From Actinomadura craniellae (lineage in GTDB: Bacteria; Actinomycetota; Actinomycetes; Streptosporangiales; Streptosporangiaceae): 64,000 nucleotides of DNA. This document shows, in pieces, positions 27,186 through 34,940 of this stretch; position 1 is the stretch's first letter; each line of letters begins with the position of its first letter. The stretch covers positions 62,001 to 126,000 of the forward strand of contig NZ_QLYX01000009.1 of the NCBI RefSeq assembly GCF_003289645.1. The letters are read 5' to 3'. A program made the translations under genes and the position numbers. The notes below the pieces were generated by a model. It saw nothing but the letters and a program-made list of their open reading frames with translations, searched no databases and was not told where the DNA came from.

Positions 27186-27617
27186 CTAGCGGGCGGCCAG
27201 GATGCCCCGCAGCACGCCGGTGAGCGTGGTGCGGGCCAGTTCGGCGCGCAGGGCGTCCTCGACTCCGTCGTAGACGCCCTGCATCACCGGCCGGATACCG
27301 AAGCCCACCGGGCACCGCTGGTTCGGCTCGGCCCGGTGCATGGCGAACAGCGGGCCGGGCGTCACGGCTTCGTAGACGTCCAGCAGGGTGACGGACTCCG
27401 GTGCGCGCGCCAGGGTCCACCCCGCACCCGCCCCGCGCCGGGACTCGACGATCCCCGCCCGGCGCAGGTCCCCGAGCAGCCGCCGGATGACCACGGGATT
27501 GGTGTTCACGCTGTCCGCGATCCGCTCCGACGTGGAGACCTCGCCGCCCCGGCTCTCGTTGAGCCACATCCACGCCAGGACGTGGGCCGCGATGGTCATT
27601 CTGCTGTTGGCGCTCAT
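27186..27617 (-). CDS. Rrf2 family transcriptional regulator
   Basis: The 143-residue protein has the Rrf2 winged helix: MTIAAHVLAWMWLN, TSERIADSVNTNPVVIRRLLGDLRRAGIVESRRGAGAGWTLAR. It holds a single Cys (RCPVG), not the three that bind Fe-S in IscR or NsrR. It is thus nearer to YwnA or other cluster-free members and may sense a thiol or electrophile. The ATG at 27617 follows GGGAGG. It ends in TAG. It is divergent from TetR and lies upstream of the SDR. Confidence 0.85.
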   Translation of the reverse strand: MSANSRMTIAAHVLAWMWLNESRGGEVSTSERIADSVNTNPVVIRRLLGDLRRAGIVESRRGAGAGWTLARAPESVTLLDVYEAVTPGPLFAMHRAEPNQRCPVGFGIRPVMQGVYDGVEDALRAELARTTLTGVLRGILAAR

Positions 27618-27735
27618 TCCCCACCTCCCCAACAGTCGCAACAGTATGTGTTACGACCGAACCCGGCAAATCGGGCGCAGTGTGTGCCGTCCGGTGCGCT
27701 GTGCGCCACACCTGGGGTCCGCCACACAAGAAAAT

Positions 27736-27750
27736 GAGAGCGATGCTCTC
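27736..27750 (+). promoter_or_regulatory. operator before the TetR gene
   Basis: GAGAGC-GAT-GCTCTC is a perfect 6-3-6 palindrome 39 bases before the TetR start. It is followed by TAGTTTGTGC, similar to the TAGCGTGTGC after the copy at 26153. This indicates autoregulation. Confidence 0.7.
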
Positions 27751-27789
27751 TAGTTTGTGCGCCGATCTCATCTTTGCCATGCTGGCGCC

Positions 27790-28491
27790 ATGGGAGCCAT
27801 CCGGACGGCACGAGAGCGGGCCCGCGCCGAGCTGACGCAGGAGATCAAGAACGCGGCCCGCCGCCAGCTCGGCGAGGTCGGCGCGCAACAGCTGTCCCTG
27901 CGGGCGGTCGCCCGCGAGCTGGGCATGGCCTCCTCGGCGCTCTACCGCTACTTCCCCAACCGCGACGAGCTGCTGACCGCCCTGATCATCGACGCCTACG
28001 AAGCGCTGGGCGACGCGGCCGAAGCCGCCGACGCGACCCCGCCCCCCGGCGACCTGCGCGCCCGCTGGTGCACGATCCACCACGCCGTCCGCGACTGGGC
28101 CCGGGCGCACCCGCACGAGTACGCCCTGATCTACGGTTCCCCGGTCCCCGGTTACGCCGCCCCCCAGACCACCATCGCCCCCGCCGGCCGGGTCCCGCTG
28201 CTCCTGCTCCGCCTCGCCCACCGGGCACACACCGAGGGCGCCCTGCACCCCGCGTTCGACGGCCCGCCCCTCCCGCCGACCCTGGCCGGGCAGGCCGCCG
28301 CCGTCGCGGACCTCATGGACGTGCCCCTCCCCGAACCCGACCTGACCCGCGTCATGGTCGCCTGGATCCAACTGTTCGGAACGATCAGCTTCGAACTGTT
28401 CGGCCAGCTCACCGGCGGCGCCGACCCCGCCGACGCCTTCTTCCACCACACCACCGACCAGATGGCCGACCTCGTCGGCCTACCCCACTGA
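27790..28491 (+). CDS. TetR/AcrR family regulator
   Basis: The 233-residue regulator has the helix-turn-helix LSLRAVARELGMASSALYRYFPNRDELLTALI near residues 37-67. A larger ligand-binding part of the TetR_C_13 (WHG) type follows. Its operator appears at its own promoter and twice in front of the F420 reductase gene 1.6 kb away, so it likely represses both. The inducer is unknown. Confidence 0.9.
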   Translation: MGAIRTARERARAELTQEIKNAARRQLGEVGAQQLSLRAVARELGMASSALYRYFPNRDELLTALIIDAYEALGDAAEAADATPPPGDLRARWCTIHHAVRDWARAHPHEYALIYGSPVPGYAAPQTTIAPAGRVPLLLLRLAHRAHTEGALHPAFDGPPLPPTLAGQAAAVADLMDVPLPEPDLTRVMVAWIQLFGTISFELFGQLTGGADPADAFFHHTTDQMADLVGLPH

Positions 28492-28549
28492 CCCACGAAC
28501 TCGGAACCGCCATGAAGGCCTTGGTCCGTCCTGACATCCTGGTCACGTG

Positions 28550-29137
28550 ATGGACGGTGTCTTTCCACCAGCCGGTGCGCTGCTGCTGGACCTGGCCGGA
28601 TTCCTCGCCCGGGCCGACGAGCTGTGGGACTCGCTGGGGGAGCGGGTCGTCAAGCTCGAACGCCGGCAGTCCTACCAGGAGCCGGGAAACCCCAGTTACG
28701 AGGCCCTGGTCGCGGGGGACTGGGACCGCGCGGTCGAGCTTGCGGCCCACACCCACGACGACGACAAGGCCACCTACGACGAACTGCGGGACAAGGGCGT
28801 CCACTTCCTGCGGCTGCGGGTGGTGGAGCCGCCGACGAGCGAGTACGTGCGATGGGAGTTCGAGCACTACCGGGTGACGGCCCGCCTCGGCGAGGACATC
28901 CGGGTGGTCGAACAGGCCGACATCGCCGACCTCGACCGGAGCACCGGCCTGTCGGACTTCCTGCTGTTCGACGAGACCGCCGTGCTGATCCACGACTACG
29001 GAACCGACGGGATCCTGTGCGGGGGCTGGCTGTCCTGTGACCCGGCACTGATCGGCCGGGTCGCCGCCCTCGTGGACTCGATCATCGAGGTCGCGGAACC
29101 GTTCGAGGACTACCTGGCCCGGGTGCCCCGGGAGTGA
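28550..29137 (+). CDS. DUF6879 family protein
   Basis: The 195-residue protein contains GVHFLRLRVVEPPTSEYVRWEFEHYRVTARLGEDIRVV and SDFLLFDETAVLIHDYGTDG. These segments are characteristic of DUF6879, a family abundant in Streptosporangiales and usually linked to XRE/DUF397 loci, one of which starts 0.9 kb downstream. A GTG at 28547 directly precedes the ATG; no strong ribosome binding site is present, so the gene may be weakly translated. Function unknown. Confidence 0.75.
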   Translation: MDGVFPPAGALLLDLAGFLARADELWDSLGERVVKLERRQSYQEPGNPSYEALVAGDWDRAVELAAHTHDDDKATYDELRDKGVHFLRLRVVEPPTSEYVRWEFEHYRVTARLGEDIRVVEQADIADLDRSTGLSDFLLFDETAVLIHDYGTDGILCGGWLSCDPALIGRVAALVDSIIEVAEPFEDYLARVPRE

Positions 29138-29150
29138 AGGCGATGACGGT

Positions 29151-29444
29151 TCAGGCCGGCGTGGCGGGCCTGCACGTGTCCGGTTGCTCGCCGCGCCACG
29201 CCCGTTCCGCCGCGTCCGTCTCCTCTGCCGGGACGGGCCCGTTCCGGCGTTCGAAGTCCTCGACGATTTCCTGTGCCTTCAGCAGTGCCAGATAGCGTTC
29301 GGCCGCGGTGTCGACGAAAGAGGAGAAGCCCCGAGCCCCGACACGGGCCTCGATCTCCGCCACGATGCTCCGCCGCAAAGTCACCGACTTCCGCACGGTC
29401 GAGTCCGCGGAGCCGGCGGGCCCGCGGTGGTGACCATGTGCCAT
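29151..29444 (-). CDS. ribbon-helix-helix/antitoxin-like protein
   Basis: The 97-residue protein has TVRKSVTLRRSIVAEIEARVGARGFSSFVDTAAERYLALLKAQE, which fits a ribbon (SVTLRR) followed by two helices. A Glu-rich tail follows, as in VapB/CopG-type antitoxins. A strong GGAAGGA box precedes the ATG. No toxin gene lies downstream: the next minus-strand gene is far away. It may be an orphan antitoxin or a plain regulator. Confidence 0.7.
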   Translation of the reverse strand: MAHGHHRGPAGSADSTVRKSVTLRRSIVAEIEARVGARGFSSFVDTAAERYLALLKAQEIVEDFERRNGPVPAEETDAAERAWRGEQPDTCRPATPA

Positions 29445-29532
29445 GGCGCGTGTCCTTCCTTGTGGGAGCCGCGGGCGGGCTGAGCCCGTTCCGTGGCCGC
29501 TTGATACGTTGGTGGGGAGCCCGATCGCGCTC

Positions 29533-29574
29533 TCGGACGAGGGGTGCCGTACCCGACCTGCGACAAGACGGCAC
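29533..29574 (+). ncRNA. guanidine-III riboswitch
   Basis: The segment follows the published guanidine-III (mini-ykkC-III type) pseudoknot. UCGG (29533-29536) pairs with CCGA (29553-29556), followed by ACGAGG. GUGCCGU (29544-29550) pairs with ACGGCAC (29568-29574), and the ACAAG linker is kept. It lies 15 bases before the exporter start and just upstream of its GGAGG. Guanidine-III RNAs open translation when guanidinium binds, and they usually precede SugE/Gdx genes. Sequence, fold and gene context agree. Confidence 0.9.
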
Positions 29575-29589
29575 TGGCGGAGGCTTCTC

Positions 29590-29907
29590 ATGTCCTGGAT
29601 CCTGCTCGTGCTGTCCGGTGTCCTGGAGGCGGTGTGGGCCACGGCCCTCGGTCGCTCGCAGGGTTTCACGAAGCCGGTGGCCACGGTCGTGTTCGCGGTG
29701 GCCCTCGTGGTGAGCATGGCCGGCCTGGCGTACGCGATGCGCGAACTGCCGGTCGGTACCTCGTACGTGGTGTGGGTGGGCATCGGGGCGGTGCTCACGG
29801 CGGCCTACGGGATGCTCACCGGTGCCGAGCCCGCCTCGGTGCTGAAGGTCCTCTTCCTCGCCGGCATCGTCGGCTGCATCATCGGCCTGAAGGCCACCAC
29901 GCACTGA
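29590..29907 (+). CDS. gdx: guanidinium exporter of the SMR family (Gdx/SugE)
   Basis: The 105-residue protein has four membrane helices (WILLVLSGVLEAVWATALGRSQGF, ATVVFAVALVVSMAGLAYAM, SYVVWVGIGAVLTAAYGML and VLFLAGIVGCIIGLKATTH). Glu13 in GVLEAVWA is the proton/substrate site, and the pattern G-T-S-Y-V-V-W-V-G-I-G-A is nearer to Gdx than to QacE. A guanidine-III riboswitch directly upstream makes guanidinium export the likely role. Gdx works as a dual-topology dimer; no partner gene is present, as expected for the homodimer type. Confidence 0.92.
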   Translation: MSWILLVLSGVLEAVWATALGRSQGFTKPVATVVFAVALVVSMAGLAYAMRELPVGTSYVVWVGIGAVLTAAYGMLTGAEPASVLKVLFLAGIVGCIIGLKATTH

Positions 29908-30011
29908 CCGGGCGCGGAGCACGACACCGGTAGCAGCCGAGGGCCTGTCCCGCGAAGTGGCGAGGTGCGGCACCCGCCATGGTCCGTGGGGCAGGCCCTG
30001 GGCCGGCCGCG

Positions 30012-30329
30012 TCAGGGCAGGTCGAGGCGGCCGGTACGGATGCGGGCGGTGAAGGCGCGCCACTCGGCGGCGTCGAAGGCCAGCTTGGGGCCATCGGGGT
30101 CCTTGCTGTCCCGGACGGCTACGCCGCAGCACTCGCACGGGCCGACCTCGACGCAGGAGCCATTGCTCGTGCTACGACTCGCCTTACGCCAGGCACCGAC
30201 TTCGACGCAGGCGTTTCCGCTGCCGCTGTAGCTGCTTTTATGCCAAGCGCCGACTTCGACGCACTCTCCGTTATTGGCGCTGCGGCTGGCTTTGTGCCAC
30301 ATGACCGCAGAGACGTCCATCGCAGCCAC
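30012..30329 (-). CDS. DUF397 protein with a triplicated N-terminal motif
   Basis: The 105-residue protein has the DUF397 core VAVRDSKDPDGPKLAFDAAEWRAFTARIRTGRLDL at the C-terminus. The W-x-K-S/A-S-x-S-x-x-x-G-x-C-V-E-V-G motif, usually single, occurs three times in a row. The GTG at 30329 is five bases after GGAGG. The 3' part is nearly identical in DNA to the neighbouring DUF397 gene, so the pair arose by recent duplication. DUF397 proteins are small partners of XRE/DUF5753 regulators (WhiJ type). Confidence 0.85.
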   Translation of the reverse strand: MAAMDVSAVMWHKASRSANNGECVEVGAWHKSSYSGSGNACVEVGAWRKASRSTSNGSCVEVGPCECCGVAVRDSKDPDGPKLAFDAAEWRAFTARIRTGRLDLP

Positions 30330-30415
30330 TTCGGCCTCCTGGGCTCACGTCAACTCTCGAACTAGCCGGGTGATCAGGGCACGCGACTCGTGGGGCAGGC
30401 TCTGGGCCGGCCGCG

Positions 30416-30703
30416 TCAGGGTAGGTCGAGGCGGCCGGTACGGACGTGGGCGGTGAAGGCGTGCCACTCGGCGGCGTCGAAGGTCAGCTTGGGGCCATCG
30501 GGGTCCTTGCTGTCCCGGACGGCTACGCCGCAGCACTCGCACGGGCCGACTTCGACGCAAGCTTCCGTGCCCTGGCCGCTACGGCTGCTCTTGTTCCAGA
30601 CGCCGACTTCGACGCAAGCGCCATTGTTCGTGCTACGTGTCGCCTTGCGCCACACGATGTTCGGCAAGTCCATCGCGGACACCATCGTCTCCTCCAGGGT
30701 CAT
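30416..30703 (-). CDS. DUF397 protein with a duplicated N-terminal motif
   Basis: The 95-residue protein has two copies of the W-x-K-x-x-R-S motif with CVEVG and the same C-terminal DUF397 core as its neighbour. Its ATG overlaps the stop of the XRE regulator gene (ATGA), so the two are translated together. In Streptomyces, WhiJ-like regulators act on developmental or silent promoters and their small DUF397 partner relieves them; this role is carried over by inference. Confidence 0.85.
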   Translation of the reverse strand: MTLEETMVSAMDLPNIVWRKATRSTNNGACVEVGVWNKSSRSGQGTEACVEVGPCECCGVAVRDSKDPDGPKLTFDAAEWHAFTAHVRTGRLDLP

Positions 30704-31554
30704 CCCATTTCACCGGCTATCCGGTTGATCAGCGAGCGTGACTCGTCAGGGCTGAGTGCCCTGGCGATGAGCTGGTCAAATAGCTGAGAGTAATCGTCGA
30801 TTTCGGATGAATCTTCCAAGTATATGCTTCCCTGTCGATATTGAAGGTACACAACATCAGGATCGCGGCGATCGGGGAAGCTCAGGATGTCGAAGGCTCC
30901 ATCCATGGACGGGTGGGCGCCGACAGAGAACGGCAGTATCTGAATGGTGGCGCTCCGGCTGCGTGAGATTTCGGCCAAGTGCTGGAGTTGCTCCCTCATC
31001 ACGCTCCTGCCGCCTACCTCGTACCGCAGCGAGGCCTCGCTCTGGATGATCCATAGTTTGGGTCGATCGGAGTTCGTCAGGATCTCCTGGCGTTTCATTC
31101 TCACTTCGATCCGCCGCTCACCCTCATCCGGGGAAACGCTCTCGTCGGCCAGCAGGATCGAGCGGGCGTACGCCTCGGTCTGGAACAGGCCGAAGACGGC
31201 TTCGGACTGGTAGCTGCGGATCTCCGCGACCTCCTCTTCGAGGCCGATGTAGACCTCGAACCAGGGTGGGACGGTGTCGGTGTACTTGCGCCACCAGCCG
31301 CGCTGGCGGCTCTGGCGGGCGAGGGTGACGAGGACTTCGGTGCGCTCGTCGTCCAGGCCGTAGAACTTGCAGAGCGCCATGATGTCGGCGACCTTCGGTG
31401 CGTGGGTCGCCGCCTCGATGCGGCTGACCGTGGCGGGGGCGATGTCAGCGAACCTCGCCGCGTCCTCGCGGCTCTTGCCCGACTCCTTGCGAAGTTTGCG
31501 CATCTCCGCCGCGAGCCGGCGCCTGCGCACGGTGGGGCTGGTCCGTCTTGTCAT
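30700..31554 (-). CDS. XRE/DUF5753 transcriptional regulator (WhiJ-like)
   Basis: The 284-residue protein has an N-terminal HTH (MRKLRKESGKSREDAARFADIAPATVSRIE) and a DUF5753 domain that starts at WFEVYIGLEEEVAEIRSYQSEAVFGLFQTEAYAR and ends before SLINRIAGEMG. The ATG at 31554 follows GGAGGAAG. It heads an operon with two DUF397 genes, and divergent from it runs a pair encoding a small protein and an RsbW-like ATPase. Confidence 0.9.
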   Translation of the reverse strand: MTRRTSPTVRRRRLAAEMRKLRKESGKSREDAARFADIAPATVSRIEAATHAPKVADIMALCKFYGLDDERTEVLVTLARQSRQRGWWRKYTDTVPPWFEVYIGLEEEVAEIRSYQSEAVFGLFQTEAYARSILLADESVSPDEGERRIEVRMKRQEILTNSDRPKLWIIQSEASLRYEVGGRSVMREQLQHLAEISRSRSATIQILPFSVGAHPSMDGAFDILSFPDRRDPDVVYLQYRQGSIYLEDSSEIDDYSQLFDQLIARALSPDESRSLINRIAGEMG

Positions 31555-31749
31555 GGTTGCTTCCTCCACGGGTGAGATGGGCTTTGTCTGAGCGAAGAGT
31601 TTTTGAGCCTTCTCACTTCAAGCGCTTTACAGATTGTTGGCGCTCAATCACACTCGGAGTGTAGCGATGCCGGACGCAGCGTGTTCGTGGATTCGTGGAC
31701 GAACCGGACGCTGCGCCCTGCCCCCGAACCGTGACCCAGGGACTCGGCG

Positions 31750-32139
31750 ATGACCATGCAGCAACCGCGGCAAGACCCCCACGCCCTTCGTTTCGGCCAT
31801 CTGACCAGGCTGTGCTTCGCGCTCGGTGTGCGCGGCCGTACCTCGATGCTCGTCCATCCCGCAGCCGGGGAATCCGTGCTGTGGGTGCCGTTGCTCTACC
31901 CGCCGGCCGTCCGGATCGGGGTCGGGGCGGTCGAGTCCGGTGGCCGGTGGCTGTACGCCTGGGGGCCGGGCGGGCAGTGGAGCGTCGCCGACGAACCCGA
32001 CCACGCCGCCGGGCGGATCATCGCGACGGCCGAGGCCGTCGGCCGGCCTCCCGCCGGTCAGGGTCCGTCGCCCGTCCCGCCGCGGGCGCGTGCCGGGGGC
32101 CGGGTCGCCGCTCCGCGGGGCAGGGGGCGGCGGGCGTGA
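31750..32139 (+). CDS. hypothetical protein paired with an RsbW-like ATPase
   Basis: The 129-residue protein has a compact beta-rich part (SMLVHPAAGESVLWVPLLY, GRWLYAWGPGGQWSVADEP) and a Pro/Arg tail. The gene at 51579 encodes a shorter protein with the same W-L-Y-A/L-W pattern and the same neighbour, so both belong to one unnamed family. It overlaps the ATPase gene by 4 bases (GTGA). Confidence 0.65.
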   Translation: MTMQQPRQDPHALRFGHLTRLCFALGVRGRTSMLVHPAAGESVLWVPLLYPPAVRIGVGAVESGGRWLYAWGPGGQWSVADEPDHAAGRIIATAEAVGRPPAGQGPSPVPPRARAGGRVAAPRGRGRRA

Positions 32140-32510
32140 GCGGCATCCACCACCTGGGTGCCGCGATCCTGCCCGCAGCACCCGAACAGGCCGCGACCGC
32201 CCGCCGCCTGCTGGCGGCCTGGCTGGGCCCCGGATGCCCGGTCAGGGACGACGCAGTCCTGCTGCTGTCGGAGGCGTTCACCAACGCGGTCCGGCACAGC
32301 ACCGGAGACAAGGTCGAGGTCCGCGCTCGTCGCGACGGGCACACCGTCCGGGTGGAGGTCATCGACGGCGGCGGCCCCACCGTCCCCCACCGGGTGGACG
32401 TCCCCTGCTCCGAGGGCGGCCGGGGGATCCCGATCATCGAAGCGCTCGCCCACCGGCACGGCTGGGAGCGCGTCGCGCAGGGTCTCAAGGTCTGGTTCGA
32501 GCTCTCCTGA
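32136..32510 (+). CDS. RsbW-like GHKL ATP-binding protein
   Basis: The 124-residue protein has the N box DDAVLLLSEAFTNAVRHS, a D-x-G segment VEVIDGGGPTVP and the G box GGRGIPIIEALAHRHG. These are the anti-sigma/serine-kinase fold of RsbW and SpoIIAB without other domains. It probably binds a regulatory protein in an ATP-dependent way. The position beside an XRE/DUF397 operon matches the AbaA-type loci of Streptomyces. Confidence 0.85.
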   Translation: MSGIHHLGAAILPAAPEQAATARRLLAAWLGPGCPVRDDAVLLLSEAFTNAVRHSTGDKVEVRARRDGHTVRVEVIDGGGPTVPHRVDVPCSEGGRGIPIIEALAHRHGWERVAQGLKVWFELS

Positions 32511-32687
32511 CGTGAGCCCAGGTGGTGCGAACCCGACGGATCGCCGGGGCGAGGAGAGCCGCCGGTAGCCAGGGAAGGCGGATCATCGGTCCTAGACTGG
32601 GGCGATGCCGGGACGGGCGTCGCCTCCATCGCCGACCGGTGGGACGGCGAGGTGGCCGGGAGGGCCGACGAGAGGAGCAGTGGCGCC

Positions 32688-33902
32688 ATGGCAGCGCGTT
32701 CGGCGCGACCGGTCCCGTTCGTGAAGCGAATCCGCATCAAGAACTACAGGTCGATCGCGGAGTGCGACGTCTCCTTGGGGCCGTTGACCGTCCTGCTCGG
32801 CTTCAACGCCTCCGGCAAGTCGAACTTCCTCGACGCTCTGCGTTTCGTCGCCGACGCGCTGACGACCACACCGGAACAGGCGATCGACGGCCGGGGCGGC
32901 CTGGACAGCCTGCTGTGCGCGGTCCCCGAACGGGCCGACTCCTTCGAGATCCGGCTTGAACTCGTCCTGGACGATGGGCCTGAAGGCGATGGGTTCGAGG
33001 CCGACTACGGATTCGAGATCCGCAGGGACCACACCGGTGAGCTACCGTTCGTGATCTCCTGGGAGAGACTCGATGTCGAGTGGCCGGAGGGGCCGGTCGG
33101 CTTCACCGTGGAATCGGGGTTGCTCGTCCAGGTTCCGGGGCCCGGCGATCCCGTACCCGTCACCCGGCAGGGGGGGCAACTTCACCTGCCGGTCCTCGCC
33201 GCCACCCAACGACCTTTCGCGCATGCGGCGGCTTCGCTGCGCCGTATGTGCTTCTACGACTTCGACCCTGCGATGCTGTGCGCACTGGACGACACGGGAA
33301 CCCGGCACGGACGGATGCGGCCGCTCGGCCCGGCGGGCGAGTACCTGGGGCGGGTGCTCGGAGAGCTCGAACTCGACGAGCCGCCGGTGAAGGAGCGCCT
33401 CGACGGATACCTGTCGGCGCTCGTCCCCGGCGCGCTCGGCGTGGACGAGCGGAGAGAGGGACGGTATTCGACCGTCCAGGCCCGGTTCCAGGTCGGTGAC
33501 ACGGACGAGACGGAAGTGTTTCTCCGGGAGTCGCTCTCCGAGGGGACCGTACGTGCCGCCGGGGTGCTGGCCGCGCTGTTCCAGTACCCCGTGTTCCACG
33601 GCAGGGTCCCGCTGGTCGGGATTGAGGAGCCCGAGACGGCGTTGCATCCGGCGACGGTCGGCGGTCTGTACGAGGCGCTGCACGACGCCTCGTCGCGCAC
33701 CCAGGTGATCGTGACGAGTCAGAGCTCCGACCTGCTGGACAACGAGTACGCGGACCCGTCCCACATCCGGGTCGTGGAGAACGTCGACGGGCTGACCCGG
33801 GTCGGCGAGATCGACCAGGGCGGGCGGGCGGTACTCGACAAGGGGCTGATGACGCTAGCCGAGCTGCACCGCAGCGGGCAGATGCGGCCGGAGGCCGGCT
33901 GA
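32688..33902 (+). CDS. OLD/AAA15-type ATPase, possible defence component
   Basis: The 404-residue protein starts RIRIKNYRSIAECDVSLGPLTVLLGFNASGKSNFLDALRF (Walker A GFNASGKS). It has a signature-like LSEGTVRAAGVLAALF, Walker B VPLVGIEEPETALHP and a His/Ser switch IVTSQSSDLLDN. This is the RecF/OLD-type ATPase seen in phage-defence pairs such as PARIS and AbiL. Two bases downstream is a DUF4276 gene, the usual partner. A defence role is inference. The ATG at 32688 is chosen; the ribosome binding site is distant. Confidence 0.85.
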   Translation: MAARSARPVPFVKRIRIKNYRSIAECDVSLGPLTVLLGFNASGKSNFLDALRFVADALTTTPEQAIDGRGGLDSLLCAVPERADSFEIRLELVLDDGPEGDGFEADYGFEIRRDHTGELPFVISWERLDVEWPEGPVGFTVESGLLVQVPGPGDPVPVTRQGGQLHLPVLAATQRPFAHAAASLRRMCFYDFDPAMLCALDDTGTRHGRMRPLGPAGEYLGRVLGELELDEPPVKERLDGYLSALVPGALGVDERREGRYSTVQARFQVGDTDETEVFLRESLSEGTVRAAGVLAALFQYPVFHGRVPLVGIEEPETALHPATVGGLYEALHDASSRTQVIVTSQSSDLLDNEYADPSHIRVVENVDGLTRVGEIDQGGRAVLDKGLMTLAELHRSGQMRPEAG

Positions 33903-33904
33903 GC

Positions 33905-34501
33905 ATGCGACCCCTCACGATCGGCACGATCGTCGAAGGCCAGGGCGAGGTCCAGGCGTTGCCCGTCGTGCTGCGCCGGATCGCCGCCCGATGCGTTCCG
34001 GAAACGTGGTTGGATCTGCCCCGGCCGTACCGGGCGGGCCGGGGCTCGCTGCTCAAGGCCGGGGGTATCGAGGCGGCGGTGACGGTCGTCGCCGAGGCGA
34101 ACCGGGTCGACGGTGTCCTGGTGGTGATCGACGCGGACGACGACTGCCCGGCGACTCTGGGCCCCGGCCTGCTGCGGCGCGCGCAGGAGTGCCGGCCGGA
34201 CAAGCAACACGCGGTCGTCCTGGCCAACCGCGAGTTCGAGGCGTGGTTCCTGGCCGCGGCGCCCTCGCTCGGTGGCGTGCGAGGGCTGGCCGAACATCTC
34301 GACCTGCCCGCCGAACCGGAACGGCCCAGGGACTGCAAGGGCTGGCTGACCTCGCGGCGGACGGACGGGCAGTCGTACAAGCCGACCGCCGACCAGGCCG
34401 CGCTCGCCGACCGGTTCGATCTCGACATGGCCAGGGCGCATTCCCCGTCCTTCGACAAGTTCTACCGGGACGTGGAACGGCTGCTGACCAAGAGCGGCTG
34501 A
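33905..34501 (+). CDS. DUF4276, TOPRIM-like partner of the ATPase
   Basis: The 198-residue protein has IVEGQGEVQALPVVLRRI with the first acidic residue of a TOPRIM core and VLVVIDADDDCP as the D-x-D part. LANREFEAWFLAA and DKFYRDVERLL are also typical of DUF4276. TOPRIM folds in such pairs are nucleases or primase-like catalytic units triggered by the ATPase. The start overlaps nothing but is only 2 bases after the ATPase stop, so the two are one operon. Confidence 0.85.
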   Translation: MRPLTIGTIVEGQGEVQALPVVLRRIAARCVPETWLDLPRPYRAGRGSLLKAGGIEAAVTVVAEANRVDGVLVVIDADDDCPATLGPGLLRRAQECRPDKQHAVVLANREFEAWFLAAAPSLGGVRGLAEHLDLPAEPERPRDCKGWLTSRRTDGQSYKPTADQAALADRFDLDMARAHSPSFDKFYRDVERLLTKSG

Positions 34502-34940
34502 CTTGACCGTCCTCGCGGTTACGCGCGGAAAGCCCGCGCCCGCCCAGGAACGGGCCGATCGCGCGACCCGGAGCTCACGCGACGGATGACCAGCGCCACG
34601 GGCGGGACTTGTCGAGGTCTAAGGCCTGTCTCGAAGTGAGGCCGACAGCCCCTGGCGGTACCACCGACGCCCGCCTCCGGCCCCTAGCTCGCGTGATCGT
34701 TGAGGATGGGTGGGGCTGGGGCCCCACCCATCCTCAACGATCACCGGCGCAGGCGCTGGTGGCGGGCGGCCGGGTCCTGCGCGAGCGCGCCAGGGCCATC
34801 GGCGCTCGGCCCGCTTCGGAACACGCCTTGGTGCGGTGTTCGGCAACGTCACCGGCCCTACCGCCCGCCCTGGAACGTGATCCTGGAAGATTCAGGGGCG
34901 AAACGGGGCTGGAGGGACGGGCGATGGTTCTGTGGCGGGC
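34502..34940. other. 439-base gap without a gene
   Basis: No plausible gene is seen. The stretch contains a segment with CTGTCTCGAAGTGAGGCCGA near 34626, which recurs at 49641, and a 52-base perfect hairpin at 34693-34744. It also contains a half element near 34877 (GTGATCCTGGAAGATTCAGG) related to the palindromes elsewhere. Confidence 0.6.
34693..34744. repeat. perfect 24-bp inverted repeat with 4-base loop
   Basis: Arms 34693-34716 and 34721-34744 are fully complementary, with loop TGGG. The outer half GTGATCGTTGAGGAT is shared, with one change, with the 54-base palindrome at 52451. It lies downstream of the ATPase/DUF4276 operon and upstream of the convergent helR end. Confidence 0.9.
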
